Shown: one piece after another, positions 1-11,409 of the stretch | Layout of the letters: every line of letters starts with the position of its first letter | Numbering within the stretch: position 1 is the stretch's first letter | Assembly: GCA_032207245.1 (NCBI GenBank) | Contig: CM063505.1 | Span: 178,623,217 to 178,687,216, forward strand | Origin: Pardosa pseudoannulata | Taxonomy: Eukaryota > Arthropoda > Arachnida > Araneae > Lycosidae | DNA length: 64,000 nucleotides | Direction of reading: 5' to 3' | Notes under the pieces: model-generated | What the model saw: the letters and a program-made list of their open reading frames with translations, nothing else | Database searches by the model: none | Told to the model about the DNA's origin: nothing | Made by a program: the position numbers and the translations under genes

Positions 1-522
1 CATACCTCTGTTAAACAGTTAAAAATTGAATTTTTAGAAAAATTATAGATACATATTAACCAATTTTGATAATTTCAAAATAATTTACGAGAAGAAAATT
101 TCGTAATTATCACAAACTTGCTAAATAGTATTCGTTTAATTCCTATAATTTTCACACAACTAAGATGTATCACAGAAATCTAAACAAAGGATTCATATCA
201 CCGTTATACCGTAAAAATTTCAATTTTTCAGAAAAATATAGATGACATTTTAATAAATTCTGATTATTTAAATGTAAGAAGAAATGCCCATAACTGTCAT
301 ATAATTACTAAAACATATAACATCATATTATATTGGTGCATAAGTGGGGAAAATGTATGTTAAGATTGGTTAAATTGTTCTAAATAAAACAGTCAGAAAA
401 ACATATAAAAGACTCATGAACACGGGGTGATTAATCTGGTTTTGTATAATTGTTTTTCGAAGGGTTCCATTGTTAAACGATTAAAAAAAACGAATTATGT
501 CTTAGAAAGACGCCAACTGAGC
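1..522. other. unassigned AT-rich DNA
   Basis: I see no ORF, repeat boundary or RNA-like structure here. The right edge runs into the decayed Tc1 transposase that starts at 523, so part of it may be the untranslated left end of that element. I could not identify a terminal inverted repeat. Confidence 0.5.
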
Positions 523-1720
523 ATGTTGGGGAGAAGAAAAATAATTAAAATGTTGGAATACGGATGATTTCATTGTGAAATATCTCGAATTATGAATGTT
601 CCTCATTGTCTGATCGCAGGTCTTTGGCATAGGTTTCAAATCACGGAATATGTGAACATTCGATCAGTAACAGGTTGACCAAGAGTAACAACCGTTCAAA
701 AAATCTGATATTCGACAATATTCGCCTCAGAGAGACTTATTCCCGATGTCTAGGTGCCGTGATCACAGTCACCACGGGAGTACGAGACTAGAGATAAATA
801 TTTATAGAAAACACAATAACTTTGGACTTTATGACAAAACCAGATTCCTCATACCTCTATTACTATGATGCATGTAAGGCTCTTGGAGAATATCCTTGAT
901 TTTGATTAACTTCAGAGTAGCATTTTCCTTCTGATTCCTTGTCTCGCTCCCATCTGCCAACCTCTCAGGATATAGAGATCTACATATTTATCCCGCATGT
1001 TCTCTGGGTATGCAAGGGGATGTTTAGGGCTTTTACCTGGCTCGAACCCGGTACCCCATGATTCTAATGTGTACGTTGACCATTAGTCTATCTCGGGTTA
1101 AAATACAGCAGTTTGCATCTCCTTACACCTTCACGTAAAATAAGTAATATAAATTGGAAATTGAAATGTCTACAATGGCATTTTGAATAATAGGGACACA
1201 ATGTGACGTTAAGTGACAAGTCCACCTTTAATCCAAACATTGATTCTTTTCAGATAAAAATAAGAAAATAAAGTCAAGCTCGTTTTCAACCTCACGAAAA
1301 TGCACGACTTTAAGAGGAGTGGTCAGGTGTTATGTTATACAGCCACCGGTCTTGTTGTCTTTAAAAGATACAGACATGAAGTCCTTGAACTTTATGTTCA
1401 CCTGCTTCGATGTCTGTTGCTTCTGAATTCATAATCGTGGAGGATAATGCATCTTGTCACCATGTGGTCTTGAAAGACCTTTAAAATGAAAATATATAGC
1501 TCATGAAGTGGCTTGCTAAATTTTCTGCTCTTAATCCAATAAAATGTGGGGAGATGGAATAGGGTGACAACCTACAGCTCTTTCGTGCCCACCGAGCTTC
1601 GTTTCAGAGCTGAAAAGTAGTCTCCTCAATGTTTGGAGATTTTTAAGGCTACTAGTTCTCCCCAATTTCTTACCAAACACAAGAAATCAATGTGAGGTAT
1701 GGAGGGTTGCCAAAGTTGAC
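523..1720 (+). pseudogene. decayed Tc1-like transposase
   Basis: This is a dead cut-and-paste transposase of the Tc1 type. The first part (523-752) reads as the paired helix-turn-helix DNA-binding region: a RRKIIKMLEYG-like start, an RLW-type helix (GLWHRFQIT), then a TG.PRVTT hinge, interrupted by several TGA/TAG stops. The catalytic part resumes at about 1351 (LVVFKRYRHEVLELYV), continues through VEDNASCH, which corresponds to the second catalytic Asp motif, and reaches MKWLAKFSALNPIKCG at 1503-1550. In Tc1 the last motif is SPDLNPIE; here the catalytic Glu is Lys (AAA at 1542-1544) and the SPD is SAL. Frames shift several times. A tRNA-like segment on the opposite strand separates the two halves. 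Assignment rests on motif order, not on a database search. Confidence 0.7.
870..1100 (-). repeat. tRNA-like SINE, second family (probable)
   Basis: Read on the minus strand from about 1100, the segment begins with a tRNA-like head. It has an A-box-like TAGACTAATGG and a perfect B-box-like GGTTCGAGCC at roughly tRNA spacing. A body of about 160 bp follows with no ORF. It lies between the two halves of the Tc1 relic, as expected of an insertion, but I could not define target-site duplications. The head differs from the abundant SINE family of this window. Confidence 0.45.
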
Positions 1721-3069
1721 TAACGTTTCTTCTAATGAGGAAACAGGGCATGCACAATTGAGTTTTATAAAGAATGTAACCCAAAATCATTTCAGCTCAG
1801 GATATCAATCAGTATAAACAGTAGGTAACAGAGCCAGAATGCTGGAATGACGGATCCGGGTCTGGCAGGATACTGAAAATTATATAAATTATACATCTGT
1901 AAGTGCACAGATTAAATTTTGGTATGTTTTCTGGCTGGAAACGAGGTACAGAAGCGGCAGGATAACATCTTCTAGAGAATGATCCACTCTGAAGAGGGCC
2001 TCTTGTAGTTCACCATTACCCCACCTTGCGTTCATCAGGGTAGACAACTCGTAAGTTGCCAAGTGTTTCACAAAGGTTGACACGACTTTATATTAATTTT
2101 ATTGGTGCTGCCTTCAGTCCATGAATTTATGGTCTAGCATGAATGTTCGAAGTAATTTAGAAACTAGATTTAGCAGTACATCACGGACTAATTAGCCTTC
2201 TGTTTCGAATATTTGACTGTTGTGTTTCGAACCCGGCCATTACAGTTAATTTACTACTGACGAAAATTTATGCAATTTGCTTTGCAATACCATCGAATTT
2301 CGCACAAAAGCGTAGAAACGTGGTGCATTTTGAAAAAAGGTGGATACATAATTTGTAGTCTCAATCTGTTTATTGTAACAATAAAAAATTTACAAAAAGA
2401 AATTGTTTAAGGTCATGTTATTGTATTCCAAAGCAGTAAGCATAATTATACGACAAGAAGCAAAATACTGAGATACGTGTTTGAGAAAGGTGTATATTTG
2501 CGGACATGGCTGTTAACATATCGAATGCGCAAAGCGTATATACATGCCTACGGCAGTTAAAAAGTTAATAATCCGACATCGAAAACATTTTTACGGAAAA
2601 CAGCCAGTTTTAAATGGTGAATAAGACTACTGAAGAAAGTCTTATTACATTTCATAAGAATTATTAATGACATTATTCAGTTGAAAAGGAATGAATTATA
2701 ATTTTCGAGATGGCTTAATTTCCGGGATTCCGGGTTTGAGCACTGACAGGTGTTTGAAACATATTTCTTTTTACTTCTTGTATACTCATAGAACATGCAG
2801 GATGAATATGTGGGTCTGGATTTTCTCTCGTTTGGAAATTGTTTAGACGCAAGAAAGAGGTACGGAATCAGGTGCGAATTTCCTTCCTGATCAGAATTCA
2901 TCTCCAGAGTGGAATTGCAAGCGTCTTACTCCCATCAGTTTAAGTGGCTCCTTTTGAGTTATTAAATTATTGATAAAGATAAACTAAAAACTACTGAAAA
3001 AAATTCAACTTTGTGTGTCAAGATAACTGGTTGAAAAATGCACGCAGTCAAAAAATATAACTATTTTAA
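1721..3069. other. unassigned DNA between Tc1 and piggyBac relics
   Basis: AT-rich sequence with only short chance ORFs, for example 1889-2083 and 2677-2901 on minus. I recognise no domain, repeat or RNA in it. Confidence 0.5.
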
Positions 3070-4266
3070 CCCTCTGACTGCTCAATTTTTAGACCGAAAT
3101 AGCTTTAAAAATGACATATTTTTTTTATTGCATATTTGAAATCTATATATATTGGAGAATTCAAAAATACATGTTTTCTTTCCAGGAAATATTTTTTTAT
3201 CTAGATTTTTAGCCTTAGAAAATAAGTTGTAAGTATCATTAGAAACTAATTTCAGATGATTTCACCAAAATAATTCTTTTTAAAATAAATTTCTATTGAA
3301 TTACAGTTAGCTTCTATTTATTAAATAATATAAAAAATATACAAAATTTAAGAATATATAAAGGACTGACTAAAATTATCTTAGAAATGCAGTTTAGTGT
3401 GATAGGGTTTGAAGCAGGATTCAAGGCAAAGTCCAACTTCCCAGTCTTTGCACCAGATTCGTGTTTCTTTGCAAATTTTTTTGCCATTTGCATCTTTTCC
3501 TGAACAGCATACACGACATTGTCTTCGAGGTTCTCTTTTTATGGGTTTAGGTGGTATGTAACTTGGAAAATAGCGAGGTATCGATATCAAAGGGTTCCAA
3601 GTAGAACTCGGTCTTCCAGGACAACCGCTTTTATTTGTATCCGAATATTTTTCGATACTTTCTTCAACAAATTTCAAACAAAATTCCAAAAGTTTTATAG
3701 TTTGTCTGGGGTTTTGCTTTAGTAAAGTACATAGGTATTCCACAATGATTGGTCTAAGAACCGCCTGAAAATTTTAATATAATGATTCCCCTGTTGTTTT
3801 CGGAGCGTAGCGTTCCTATCCATTTTGCAACACTGCCTAACGGTTTGGCACGTTTATTGAATCATTGTCAAATTCATCGCTATATGAGAAGCAGTCCAAA
3901 ACTTCTATATCAATATCATTATCTCAACTAAAATTGCTTTCAGAATCTGAATCAGGAATATGCACTCTGTCAAACGCTGATCGTTTTCTAGCAGCCATTT
4001 CTGATAAGAAAACAGCAAAAAGTGAGCGGTAATCCTACGCGCCTTCAAATACGGCAATTAAATTGATAACTAATGGTATCTGTTCTTTAAAACGTAAATT
4101 AAACGTCTAATACAGTATATGATTTATTTAAGAGCTTAAACGGGGAATAAACAGGATGCGCTCATAGATAAAGGAAGAAAAACACATGCCCGCGGAAATC
4201 GCGGGATGAGCAGAATTTGCTACATTTGAGTTGCCCGTGGAAATCGCGGGATGAGCAGGCAGAGGG
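3070..4266 (-). mobile_element. internally deleted piggyBac transposon
   Basis: The element is bounded by TTAA target duplications at 3066-3069 and 4267-4270. Terminal inverted repeats read CCCTCTGACTGCTCA on the left and CCCTCTGCCTGCTCA on the right (inverted). TTAA targets and a piggyBac C-terminal domain inside make the family assignment firm. The right subterminal region holds two copies, about 43 bp apart (near 4189 and 4232), of a short motif whose core, CCCGCGGAAATCGCGGG in the first copy, is a small palindrome, followed by ATGAGCAG. At about 1.2 kb it is roughly half an autonomous piggyBac. The transposase core is missing, so it could move only with help in trans. Confidence 0.9.
3381..3998 (-). 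pseudogene. piggyBac transposase, ends only
   Basis: The minus strand keeps both ends of a piggyBac transposase. The start (ATG at 3996-3998) gives MAARKRSAFDRVHIPDSDSE and an acidic stretch with in-frame stops. The last 120 codons (3381-3743) form the C-terminal part with SIPRYFPSYIP and then the cysteine-rich domain: Cys76 and Cys79 of this ORF, Cys98, Cys106, Cys110 and the YHT His115. Family members carry another Cys where this copy has Trp101, so one zinc ligand seems lost. The central RNase H-like domain with its catalytic Asp triad is deleted. The protein is therefore not a working transposase. No host-gene context suggests domestication. Confidence 0.85.
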
Positions 4267-4270
4267 TTAA

Positions 4271-6308
4271 ATATGATCAGTTTAGGCTCTCAATCAAAGA
4301 AAACAAGAAATGAAAATTTAATTTTTTTCCTGCTCCTCCGAGTTAACTTTATTTGCCAGTAGAATATGAAATTTTACTCAGTAATCTCAAGACTGTGATA
4401 ATTTGAGAAATACGAAAGAACTGTTCTTTCGAAATCCTTACAAGAAATAAAGATTAAATTTAGAGAATACATAAAAAAATTCAGTTTAAATTAAATTTCC
4501 TGCCTTTCAGTAATTCTTTCATGCTTAGAATGAACCATTTCCAAATATTATAGCAGCTAAGAACGCATTTCAAAGACAAATGCAATCTATCATAGAGTTG
4601 AGTTGTTTGACATGCTGCTCTGACATAGCAGTTCGCTTTTGGGGGATAAAAGGTGACTCACCAAAATCCAATAAAGAATTGATTACCAAAAGAGGTTCCC
4701 AGAAAAGAGAATCCACATCGGACATGTTCAATCGATTTGTAGAGTGCCAGGGAATATCTCAAAGAAGCATCTAGTCAAGAAACTATTTTAAGATATTCGC
4801 ATTATACTGAAACAGTCGATTTCTTCAGAAATTTTTATCATGATGCAGATCTTGCTCATGGTTTGTCACAAATCGATTTAAACGTCGATCTGATTTTAAT
4901 GATAATATTACAAAAGATACTTAAATTTCTTTGTCTGTAATATTAATCCCCGCTAATGACCTTTTTCGCCCGACAGTTTTCTTTACCATGTTATTAATTT
5001 AGTTTTATTAGAGTGGCAACTTTAAAGTGACTGAAACTATTGAAAAAGTTATTGATTTTTTCTTAGAATAACTTAGATTAACTTAGCTTAGATTTGTGCT
5101 AAAATTACAAGGTCTCAGAACTATTGATGAGTGAGAAAAAGAGCAGAAATTAATTTTTTTAGCATTCTTTTTAACAAATCTTTAAGAATTCTTTTCTACT
5201 GTAATTCGTGGCACTTTTAGATATCGATGTCTCATCAGATTTCATCAAGAGATATATAACAATCGTTATTTGGGAAAGTAAACTTTTTAATGTGCTTTTA
5301 TACCCTTTGTATTAAAAAATAAAAGTCAAAAACATCATTACACTCAAGTTATCAGAAAATATTTTATGTTAGCAATACAATTTTTTTAAGAAATATTATT
5401 GATAATACTATATATATTTACAGTAAGTATGATTTTAAATTATACACGGATTATTTCTTTATAAATTGTCAGTTGCTTAGCCCCCAGCTTTCTATCTGGA
5501 TATGCATTATTAGTGACATTACGTGGTTTTTAGAAGACACTTTTCCAGCTATTTTAATTTTACATAAATTATGACACATAAAAATACTATATTTTTCAGT
5601 ATTTGACAGTCATCCTTGGGAATTTTAAGAGGACAGTAATTGATATTTGTATATTATAGTCACATTTAATCCCTACATTATTTTTCATAAACCAAAACAA
5701 AAAGTACTACCTAGCCAATGTAAAGGCCCAAGAAAATTGGAAAATCGTTTCCAGAAGGAGGTACCAAAATGTGGTGATAAATACAAAGAAATCAACAAAC
5801 CATCTAAACTTCGATTTCAAAAGTGGACTTGGCACAATTTTCATAACACCACGCTTATAATATATAGGATCTTTTAAAAAATATTTGTGTCCTAACTCAA
5901 AATACATTTCAAATCAGGATGTAATCAGTTTTATCTTTAAATGAATTTCTAGTTGTAAAGTTATGAATTAAATAACTTATTTTTTACCCATTGTAAAATT
6001 CAACAATACCATTTAATGTACTACCATCTATCGGCGATCGGCTCCATTAATATTCATTATACTGTTATATTACTTGAAAGGATAGACTTAAGTGGTGTTG
6101 TAATATCGAACAATAATCATCTGGCAATATCAGAAAATGTGTGTTTAAAAATTTGGAAACTCTACCACTAACTGTATTGATTTGTTAAAACACAGAAATA
6201 GAACTATTATGTGTGTGTGTCAGAAAGTTAAAAAGTAAAAAATAACCTAAAATTCAAAAACATTATGACAAATTAAATTATATCATGTATAAGTCGCAGC
6301 ATATGTGA
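4271..6308. other. unassigned AT-rich DNA
   Basis: Two kilobases with no recognisable gene or repeat. ORFs at 4580-4774 and overlapping on both strands at 5647-5907 have no domain I recognise and look like chance openings. Confidence 0.5.

Positions 6309-6394
<86 letters not shown>
6309..6394. repeat. (CA)n-(TA)n microsatellite
   Basis: A CA run of about 46 bp passes directly into a TA run of about 38 bp. The ORFs that cross it translate to Cys-Val and Ile-Tyr repeats and are not genes. Confidence 0.98.
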
Positions 6395-6396
<2 letters not shown>

Positions 6397-6640
6397 CTTC
6401 ATCACTATCTTTGTCACATCGGTTCATTTTATCAATTTTGTATTCAACAATAAAAACCAAGCCTCAAATTGACAAAACACGACTTGTACGTTCTAGAGCT
6501 AGGAATTCGATTGAAGACGAAATAACGCAACAAAAGACCGATTAACTCGACAATCATACCTTGTGGAAAGAAAAAATGCAAAGCATTGCATAGAAATGCA
6601 AATAAGACGCATATAATGTCACGCATACATATAATTATAG

Positions 6641-6745
6641 GTATTTAGTAGATTTGTGGTGGTTAGCGGGTATCCACCTACTAAATACGTATTTTTACGG
6701 GAACCGCAATCCAGTGACAGACTGCAAAAAACGTAAAAATACGTT
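6641..6745. repeat. foldback segment, two short hairpins
   Basis: GTATTTAGTAG near 6641 is matched by its inverse CTACTAAATAC near 6678. Directly after it, CGTATTTTTACG is matched by CGTAAAAATACG about 40 bp on. The paired arms suggest a small foldback or MITE relic. No target duplication was found. Confidence 0.45.
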
Positions 6746-6984
6746 GCCCGCACGCGAAGTGTTAATATTTGATTGATGGGATTGATTGGATTGGATAGAT
6801 TGAGCATCTCTCGTTCACAAAGATATGGAATTAAAACTGGAGAAAATAATTTAGACTTGTTTAGGTAAAATTTCAATATATTACACACACAGATATGCAA
6901 ACACACAAAGTTATTAGAAATAGTTTCATGCCCACAAACTAAAAAAAATATGGAAAAGAAAATTTTCTTTTAAGTTTTAATGAA

Positions 6985-7335
6985 GTGGGCAGTCGAGAGA
7001 AGTGGGACAAGGATCCACTAGCACCAGCTCGTCCCGTGCGCCCGGACCGACACCGCCCCGCTCACCATCACCAACTCGTCCCGTACGCCCGTGAGGAAAG
7101 CCTCTGCCTGCTTCCCTGTGACTTTAATGGAGGTAATTTATAAAATAATATTTACAGTCATTTGACTTAGGCCTCTGTTAATAGTAATAATTCCTTATAA
7201 AGAGATGTGGGATAATTATAGTGTAAATAGAAGATATAAATGATTGATCATTATGATAACCAAGGATCTATTTGTAAATAAATGTATAGAATAAATGTCT
7301 GAATCTATATAAAGTATTATATTCATTCTGTGTTA
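6985..7335 (-). repeat. dispersed repeat with GC-rich end, copy A
   Basis: In inverse orientation this block matches 30006-30435. A GC-rich part carries GGGCGCACGGGACGAG and GTTGGTGATGGTGAGCGGGG motifs twice, and an AT-rich flank shares GAGGCCTAAGTCA and a GACTGTAAATATTATTTTAT-like stretch. The block ends near GAGAGAAGTGGGAC. No coding potential is visible. The GC-rich part behaves like a minisatellite carried inside an interspersed repeat. The class is unknown. Confidence 0.7.
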
Positions 7336-7990
7336 CCCCTTTTAACGAACACTGGTGTATAGGTTGTATGTACGTTACAACACTATTATTTAAGCCAAAT
7401 ATAAAAGAAAATTATTTACGTAATATCTAAGTTCAGTGCTAAAACGTATGAAAATAATGCAGATGATATTTAAATAACTGAAATAAGAGATGATTAAATG
7501 AGATGGTTAAAAGAATGACGTCATAATGCTAGAAAAGATGTTGTTTTTACCTATTTATTTTTTACCTATTTATTATGTAATAAATTGATAAATTGAATCA
7601 CCTGCTCTTAACCGGGGAAAATAAGGTTTGAAATAATGGCATTAAAATCTCGCAAAGGGGGGAAGGGGTGGTATTTTAAAGACGACAGTATTTTTTGCTG
7701 TGATATGAAGCACATTTATATCAATTTATTTTAGAATCGGATCGATAGTTTAGGAGAAGATAAACTGTACTCGCTATGAATTTTGCTAACCCTAACTCAT
7801 CAAGAATCCAATAAGGCGATTTCACGCAGTAGGGCACATCTCAATTTATGACAATTCTGTCTTTAGTTTCAAAAGGAAAGGCGTTATTTATTGTCGTATT
7901 TATTATCCTCGTATTTATTGTCTATTGGCTGTTGTAAACATGAAAATGAATGGGAAGGACATTACAGTAGTTTGTGACGTTGCGACAAAT
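7336..7990. other. unassigned DNA
   Basis: AT-rich sequence with no recognisable feature beyond a short direct repeat of TTTTTACCTATTTATT at about 7548-7572. Confidence 0.5.
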
Positions 7991-8085
7991 TGCTTTATAT
8001 GGATGCCTCTATCCATTATAGGTCCAACCGCTTCATAAATTCAAAGACAGACAGACAGATAACTTAGGCTATTATTATATAGGGA
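7991..8085 (+). repeat. possible RTE-like 3' tail
   Basis: Contains GGTCCAACCGCTTCATAAAT followed by GACAGACAGACAGA and a TATTATATAGGGAT end. This resembles the conserved 3' end of arthropod RTE-type retrotransposons, where an AACCG/AGCCGTTT motif precedes GACAGACAGA. Only the tail is visible, as expected of a 5'-truncated copy. The identification is tentative. Confidence 0.35.
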
Positions 8086-8527
8086 TTATGTGTACTTACA
8101 TATTAATTTTCTGTTTTCAATGCTTTATAACTTAACCAATATTACAATAATTCCAACTTTTTTCTTTAAACCTTATCTAAAAGTTTTGATTTCAAGCTGT
8201 TGCCGGAAGTCGTGCAAGTGTTCAGTAATATTCAAATACGATCTGCCAGTATCTCAGGTTATATTTAGTTATAAATAAGTTTAAAAGTGATAAGAGTGTG
8301 AGTATGACACGTAAAACCGGAATTTCCTGGATTTCTACTAATATACTTCCTAAATATATATTTATAACTTTAATGCATCAAGTTTTATCTTTAAATATTA
8401 GAATCGCCTGTTTTAACTTTCGCCGCGGATGGTATCGAGTGTTTATATCCTTCAGTAAATATTTAAAAACAGGAAATATTGACATAACAACGAATTTCAG
8501 TACGGACTTATCTCGCCAAGAGTATCG

Positions 8528-9505
8528 TTAATGATAAAAATAGCAAATAAAACTCCGGCCACATTTATTCTTGTACCTGTTATTCATTTCTGTATATTGA
8601 GTAATGATTGGCACGGTACGATAGAGACATTCGTGATGTTTAGGATGTTTTGCGTGTGTAGAAAATTTCCTGTAAATGTAATTTATTATTGTTTGCATCA
8701 AGTACAACACTTACTAGGAGTGGTCGACTCCTGGGTTTTTCCATCCAGATCTGGGGTATTTTTTTAAGTGTTGTTTGTGTTATAACGTACAGGAGTGACG
8801 GCAGATGTCGAATGAAAAAAGACAGACGGTTTTTGCACCTTCCTTCGGATGAACACTACCATGGATTATACTTTTAGCTTCATTTTACGGAAATAATTAT
8901 TGGAATTGAATGTAACTATAGTTTACAAAATAAAAAAAAGGCTAGGTTGTTTTCTTTTAAGAGAAAACAAGAATAAATCGAGAGATATTTCTAAATACAG
9001 TATATTCCATAAGATCGGTAATGATAAAAATAGCAAATAAAATTCTAGCCACGTTTATTCTTGTACCTGTTATTCACTTCTACAGTTTGAGTAACGATTG
9101 GCACGATACTATACAGACATTCGTGACGTTTAGGATGTTTTGCGTGTGTAGAAAATTTCCCGTAAATGTAATTTATTATTGTTTATATCAAGTACAACAC
9201 TTACTAGGAGTGGTCGACTCTTGGGTTTTTCCACCCAGATCTTGGATAATTGTTTAATTGTCTTTTGGGTTGCAACGTACTGGAGTGACGGCAGATGTCG
9301 AATGAAAAAAGACAAACGGTACTCTCACTCTGAAAATGCTTTTGAATCTTCCTTACGATGAACACTACCATGGATTATACTTTTAGCTTCATTTTATTAG
9401 AATTGAATGTAACTATAATATACAAAGTAAAAAAAAAGGCTAGGTTCTTTTGTTTTAACTAGAATAAATCGAGAGATATTTCTAAATACAGTTTGTTCCA
9501 TAAGA
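8528..9505 (+). repeat. 490-bp tandem duplication with paired 78-codon ORFs
   Basis: Two direct copies (about 8528-9017 and 9018-9505) lie end to end with an offset of 490 bp. Each contains an ATG-started 78-codon frame at the same place (8531-8767 and 9021-9257). The proteins share MIKIANK, ATFILVPVIHF, FRMFCVCRKFPVNVIYYCL and HLLGVVDSWVFP. Comparing the copies by eye, replacement changes outnumber silent ones (about a dozen against six or seven), which argues against strong purifying selection. I recognise no domain. The simplest reading is a non-coding duplication in which a chance frame survived. Confidence 0.8.
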
Positions 9506-10104
9506 GCGTGTCGTCTATTTCTCTGAAAATACAAACGAATTAGCAAAAAATACATTTGTACCGTGTAGTATACATATTAAACTGAAATACATTTCACCTA
9601 ATAAGTTATCCAGTCCCCATTATTATCGATTATTGCTTAACAGCGTCGAGACATATTTCAAACAAGTTTTTCGTCTAATTTCAAAGGTAGAGACCACCAA
9701 ATTTCTAGTACCCGGCGACTTACAGCTTTATATTAGTTGTTTTATATTGTATACACATTTTCCCCTGTGCTTCATCTTCATGGGAGACCGCACAATTTCA
9801 ATTGGATTGGCGTCAGGCAACTAATAGGGACAATTCATTGTGTTGATACCATTTTCTTCACGCTTCCACTCGGTACAAGCACAACTTCGATTATTGATTT
9901 AAACACAGGAAAACAAATCAAATAATGAATATAACCATAAAGCATTCTTCTCTAATATTTGAAGAACACGTGCAATTAAGCCGGTATCTGAGCGGTATCT
10001 ATCGACGAAGTTATGAGCGGCACGCTCTTATGGACGAGATTGTATAACGTTTGTAATCTCGCCGAGCGGTTTGCGACGTTTCTATTTCCGTTCGTAAGTC
10101 ATTT
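9506..10104. other. unassigned DNA
   Basis: No recognisable feature. GC content rises towards the LTR-like repeat beginning at about 10105. Confidence 0.5.
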
Positions 10105-10595
10105 GGGGTATGACTTCGCATGGGTCTCGTATAGGGAGCAAGTATGGAGACGAAATAATCAGCCGTAGAGGATTAAACTTAACAATGCTGATTTATTACA
10201 ACAAAAAATCATTTAAAGAAAAATAATGTAAAGTCGTTCAAAGAGCAGATCACTCTAGGCAACCTGCTCATCTCAAAGTTCAGCCGGGAGTCGCCTCCAG
10301 TTTTTCCTTTTTCAAACAGGAAACCTCGGTTTTAGGGGAGATCGACACCCCCAGTTGACCTTCGTCCTTGGAGTAGGCGACGCGGTCACACAAAGAACAA
10401 TTTGTTCTTTCTGTCGGTGCGTTGACAAAACGGTAGATTTGACACTTCTAATCGTCCGTGCGTCAAAAGGACCATTACTGCCGTTTTCCAATTGTTCGGC
10501 GTTTTGAAATGTTCGGCGCCATACAATGAACCAAAAGTTAACTTTAACCGACACATTTCTTGAATCCCGACAGAGACGGACGCGATACTTACAAC
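10105..10595 (-). repeat. LTR-like dispersed repeat, copy 1
   Basis: Shares an ordered set of blocks with 20437-20935 in the same orientation: ATGACTTCGCATGGG, ATGGAGACGAAAT, AAGTTCAGCCGGGAG, CAAACAGGAAACCTC, TCTGTCGGTGCGTTGACAAA and ACAGAGACGGACGC. On the minus strand an AATAAA stands near the far end (TTGTTGTAATAAATCAGC) and the unit begins with a TGTAAG-like end, which would fit an LTR of about 490 bp with its polyadenylation signal. I found no 4-6 bp target duplication or internal region, so a solo LTR is inference. The 80-codon minus ORF at 10312-10554 is not conserved as a protein in copy 2. Confidence 0.5.
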
Positions 10596-10739
10596 GTTTT
10601 TTTATATCATAGTTTATTTAAAATTAAAATTGCCCACAAAATGGATTTTAATATACGACGTGCTGTTACTTTGTGTATAACGCTTCGAAATTAATCTGCC
10701 GGCTTCATTTTAATTTAGTCTCTATTAATTTTAATTGCC

Positions 10740-10860
10740 CTGGCTTACTCTACAATGTGAGAGCCCGAGAATACTTGGCTCCACAGGATCACAGGATGAT
10801 CCGGTGAACGGTGTTGCCTGGGCCGAACCCTCTAACACCTCAAAACTATTGCACAGACAG
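10740..10860. repeat. dispersed repeat fragment
   Basis: The stretch CACAGGATCACAGGATGATC ... GTTGCCTGGGCCGAACCCTC resembles 36355-36420 (CACAGGATCTCGCAGGA ... CTCCCTGGGCCAAGCCTTC). The two are diverged copies of one repeat, possibly part of a retroelement. No coding potential is visible. Confidence 0.45.
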
Positions 10861-10924
10861 AAAAACAGAACAGTGGTGAAACTAACGTAGAAGAGAGTGG
10901 AATATTACTTAGAGAAAAAAGTTG

Positions 10925-11043
10925 AACTAAAGTTCAACAGCAGGGATAGACGCTCTTTCGAGTAGCCAGTAGCTTTTAGTTTATTAGAGAGACTTTTAAG
11001 TGTGTTGATTAAAGTCGAAATATTCTCAATACCAAGATGATTT
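10925..11043. other. short spacer with a small palindrome
   Basis: Contains GTTGAACTAAAGTTCAAC, a near-perfect 18-bp palindrome close to 10921. Nothing else is recognised before the gag remnant. Confidence 0.4.
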
Positions 11044-11409
11044 TTAATTTCTACAATAATTTTTTGTTAGGCTAACAAGTTCGCTGATAATAGAAGCATC
11101 ATTACTGGTAACTATCTCTTTAGGAGTAGGCTCATAGTTGACTGAAGGGTTTGTAGCCGTATCATTAAGCTTATTATCTTTAGTTGCACAAGTATAAGAT
11201 TTAGAACTATTTGGAGCAGTCAGAGTGGGATTATAAGTTACATTAGAGTTGTGATTGGGGGAGGTAGTAGATTTATTTTTATTTATTTTGGAAAATTTTT
11301 CACAGCCTTTGTAACTGGCAGGGTGTTTACCGTTGCAGTTGCAACATTTTATGAAATCAGAATCACCACGCACGACCGTGGCTCCATACAGAGAAGCAGT
11401 GAAGTCCAA
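11044..11409 (-). pseudogene. Jockey-type retrotransposon gag (ORF1) fragment
   Basis: The minus-strand frame of 121 codons carries a zinc-knuckle pattern near residues 22-36, with KCCNCNGKHPASYKGCEKF. This matches the last knuckle (C-x2-C-x-G-x-HPA-x-Y-x-GC) of the ORF1 nucleic-acid-binding protein of Jockey-clade non-LTR retrotransposons. The Thr/Ser/Asn-rich tail (KSTTSPNHNSN and onward) is also usual for those proteins. In these elements ORF1 coats the RNA and accompanies it to the nucleus. Only the C-terminal part remains. No endonuclease or reverse transcriptase is visible downstream on the minus strand (lower coordinates), so this is a fragment. The GC-richer sequence at 11410-11780 may be the 5' part of the same element. 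Confidence 0.7.

Noticed and set aside
5647..5907. Overlapping ORFs on both strands
   Set aside because: Short, AT-driven, no domain and no regulatory context.
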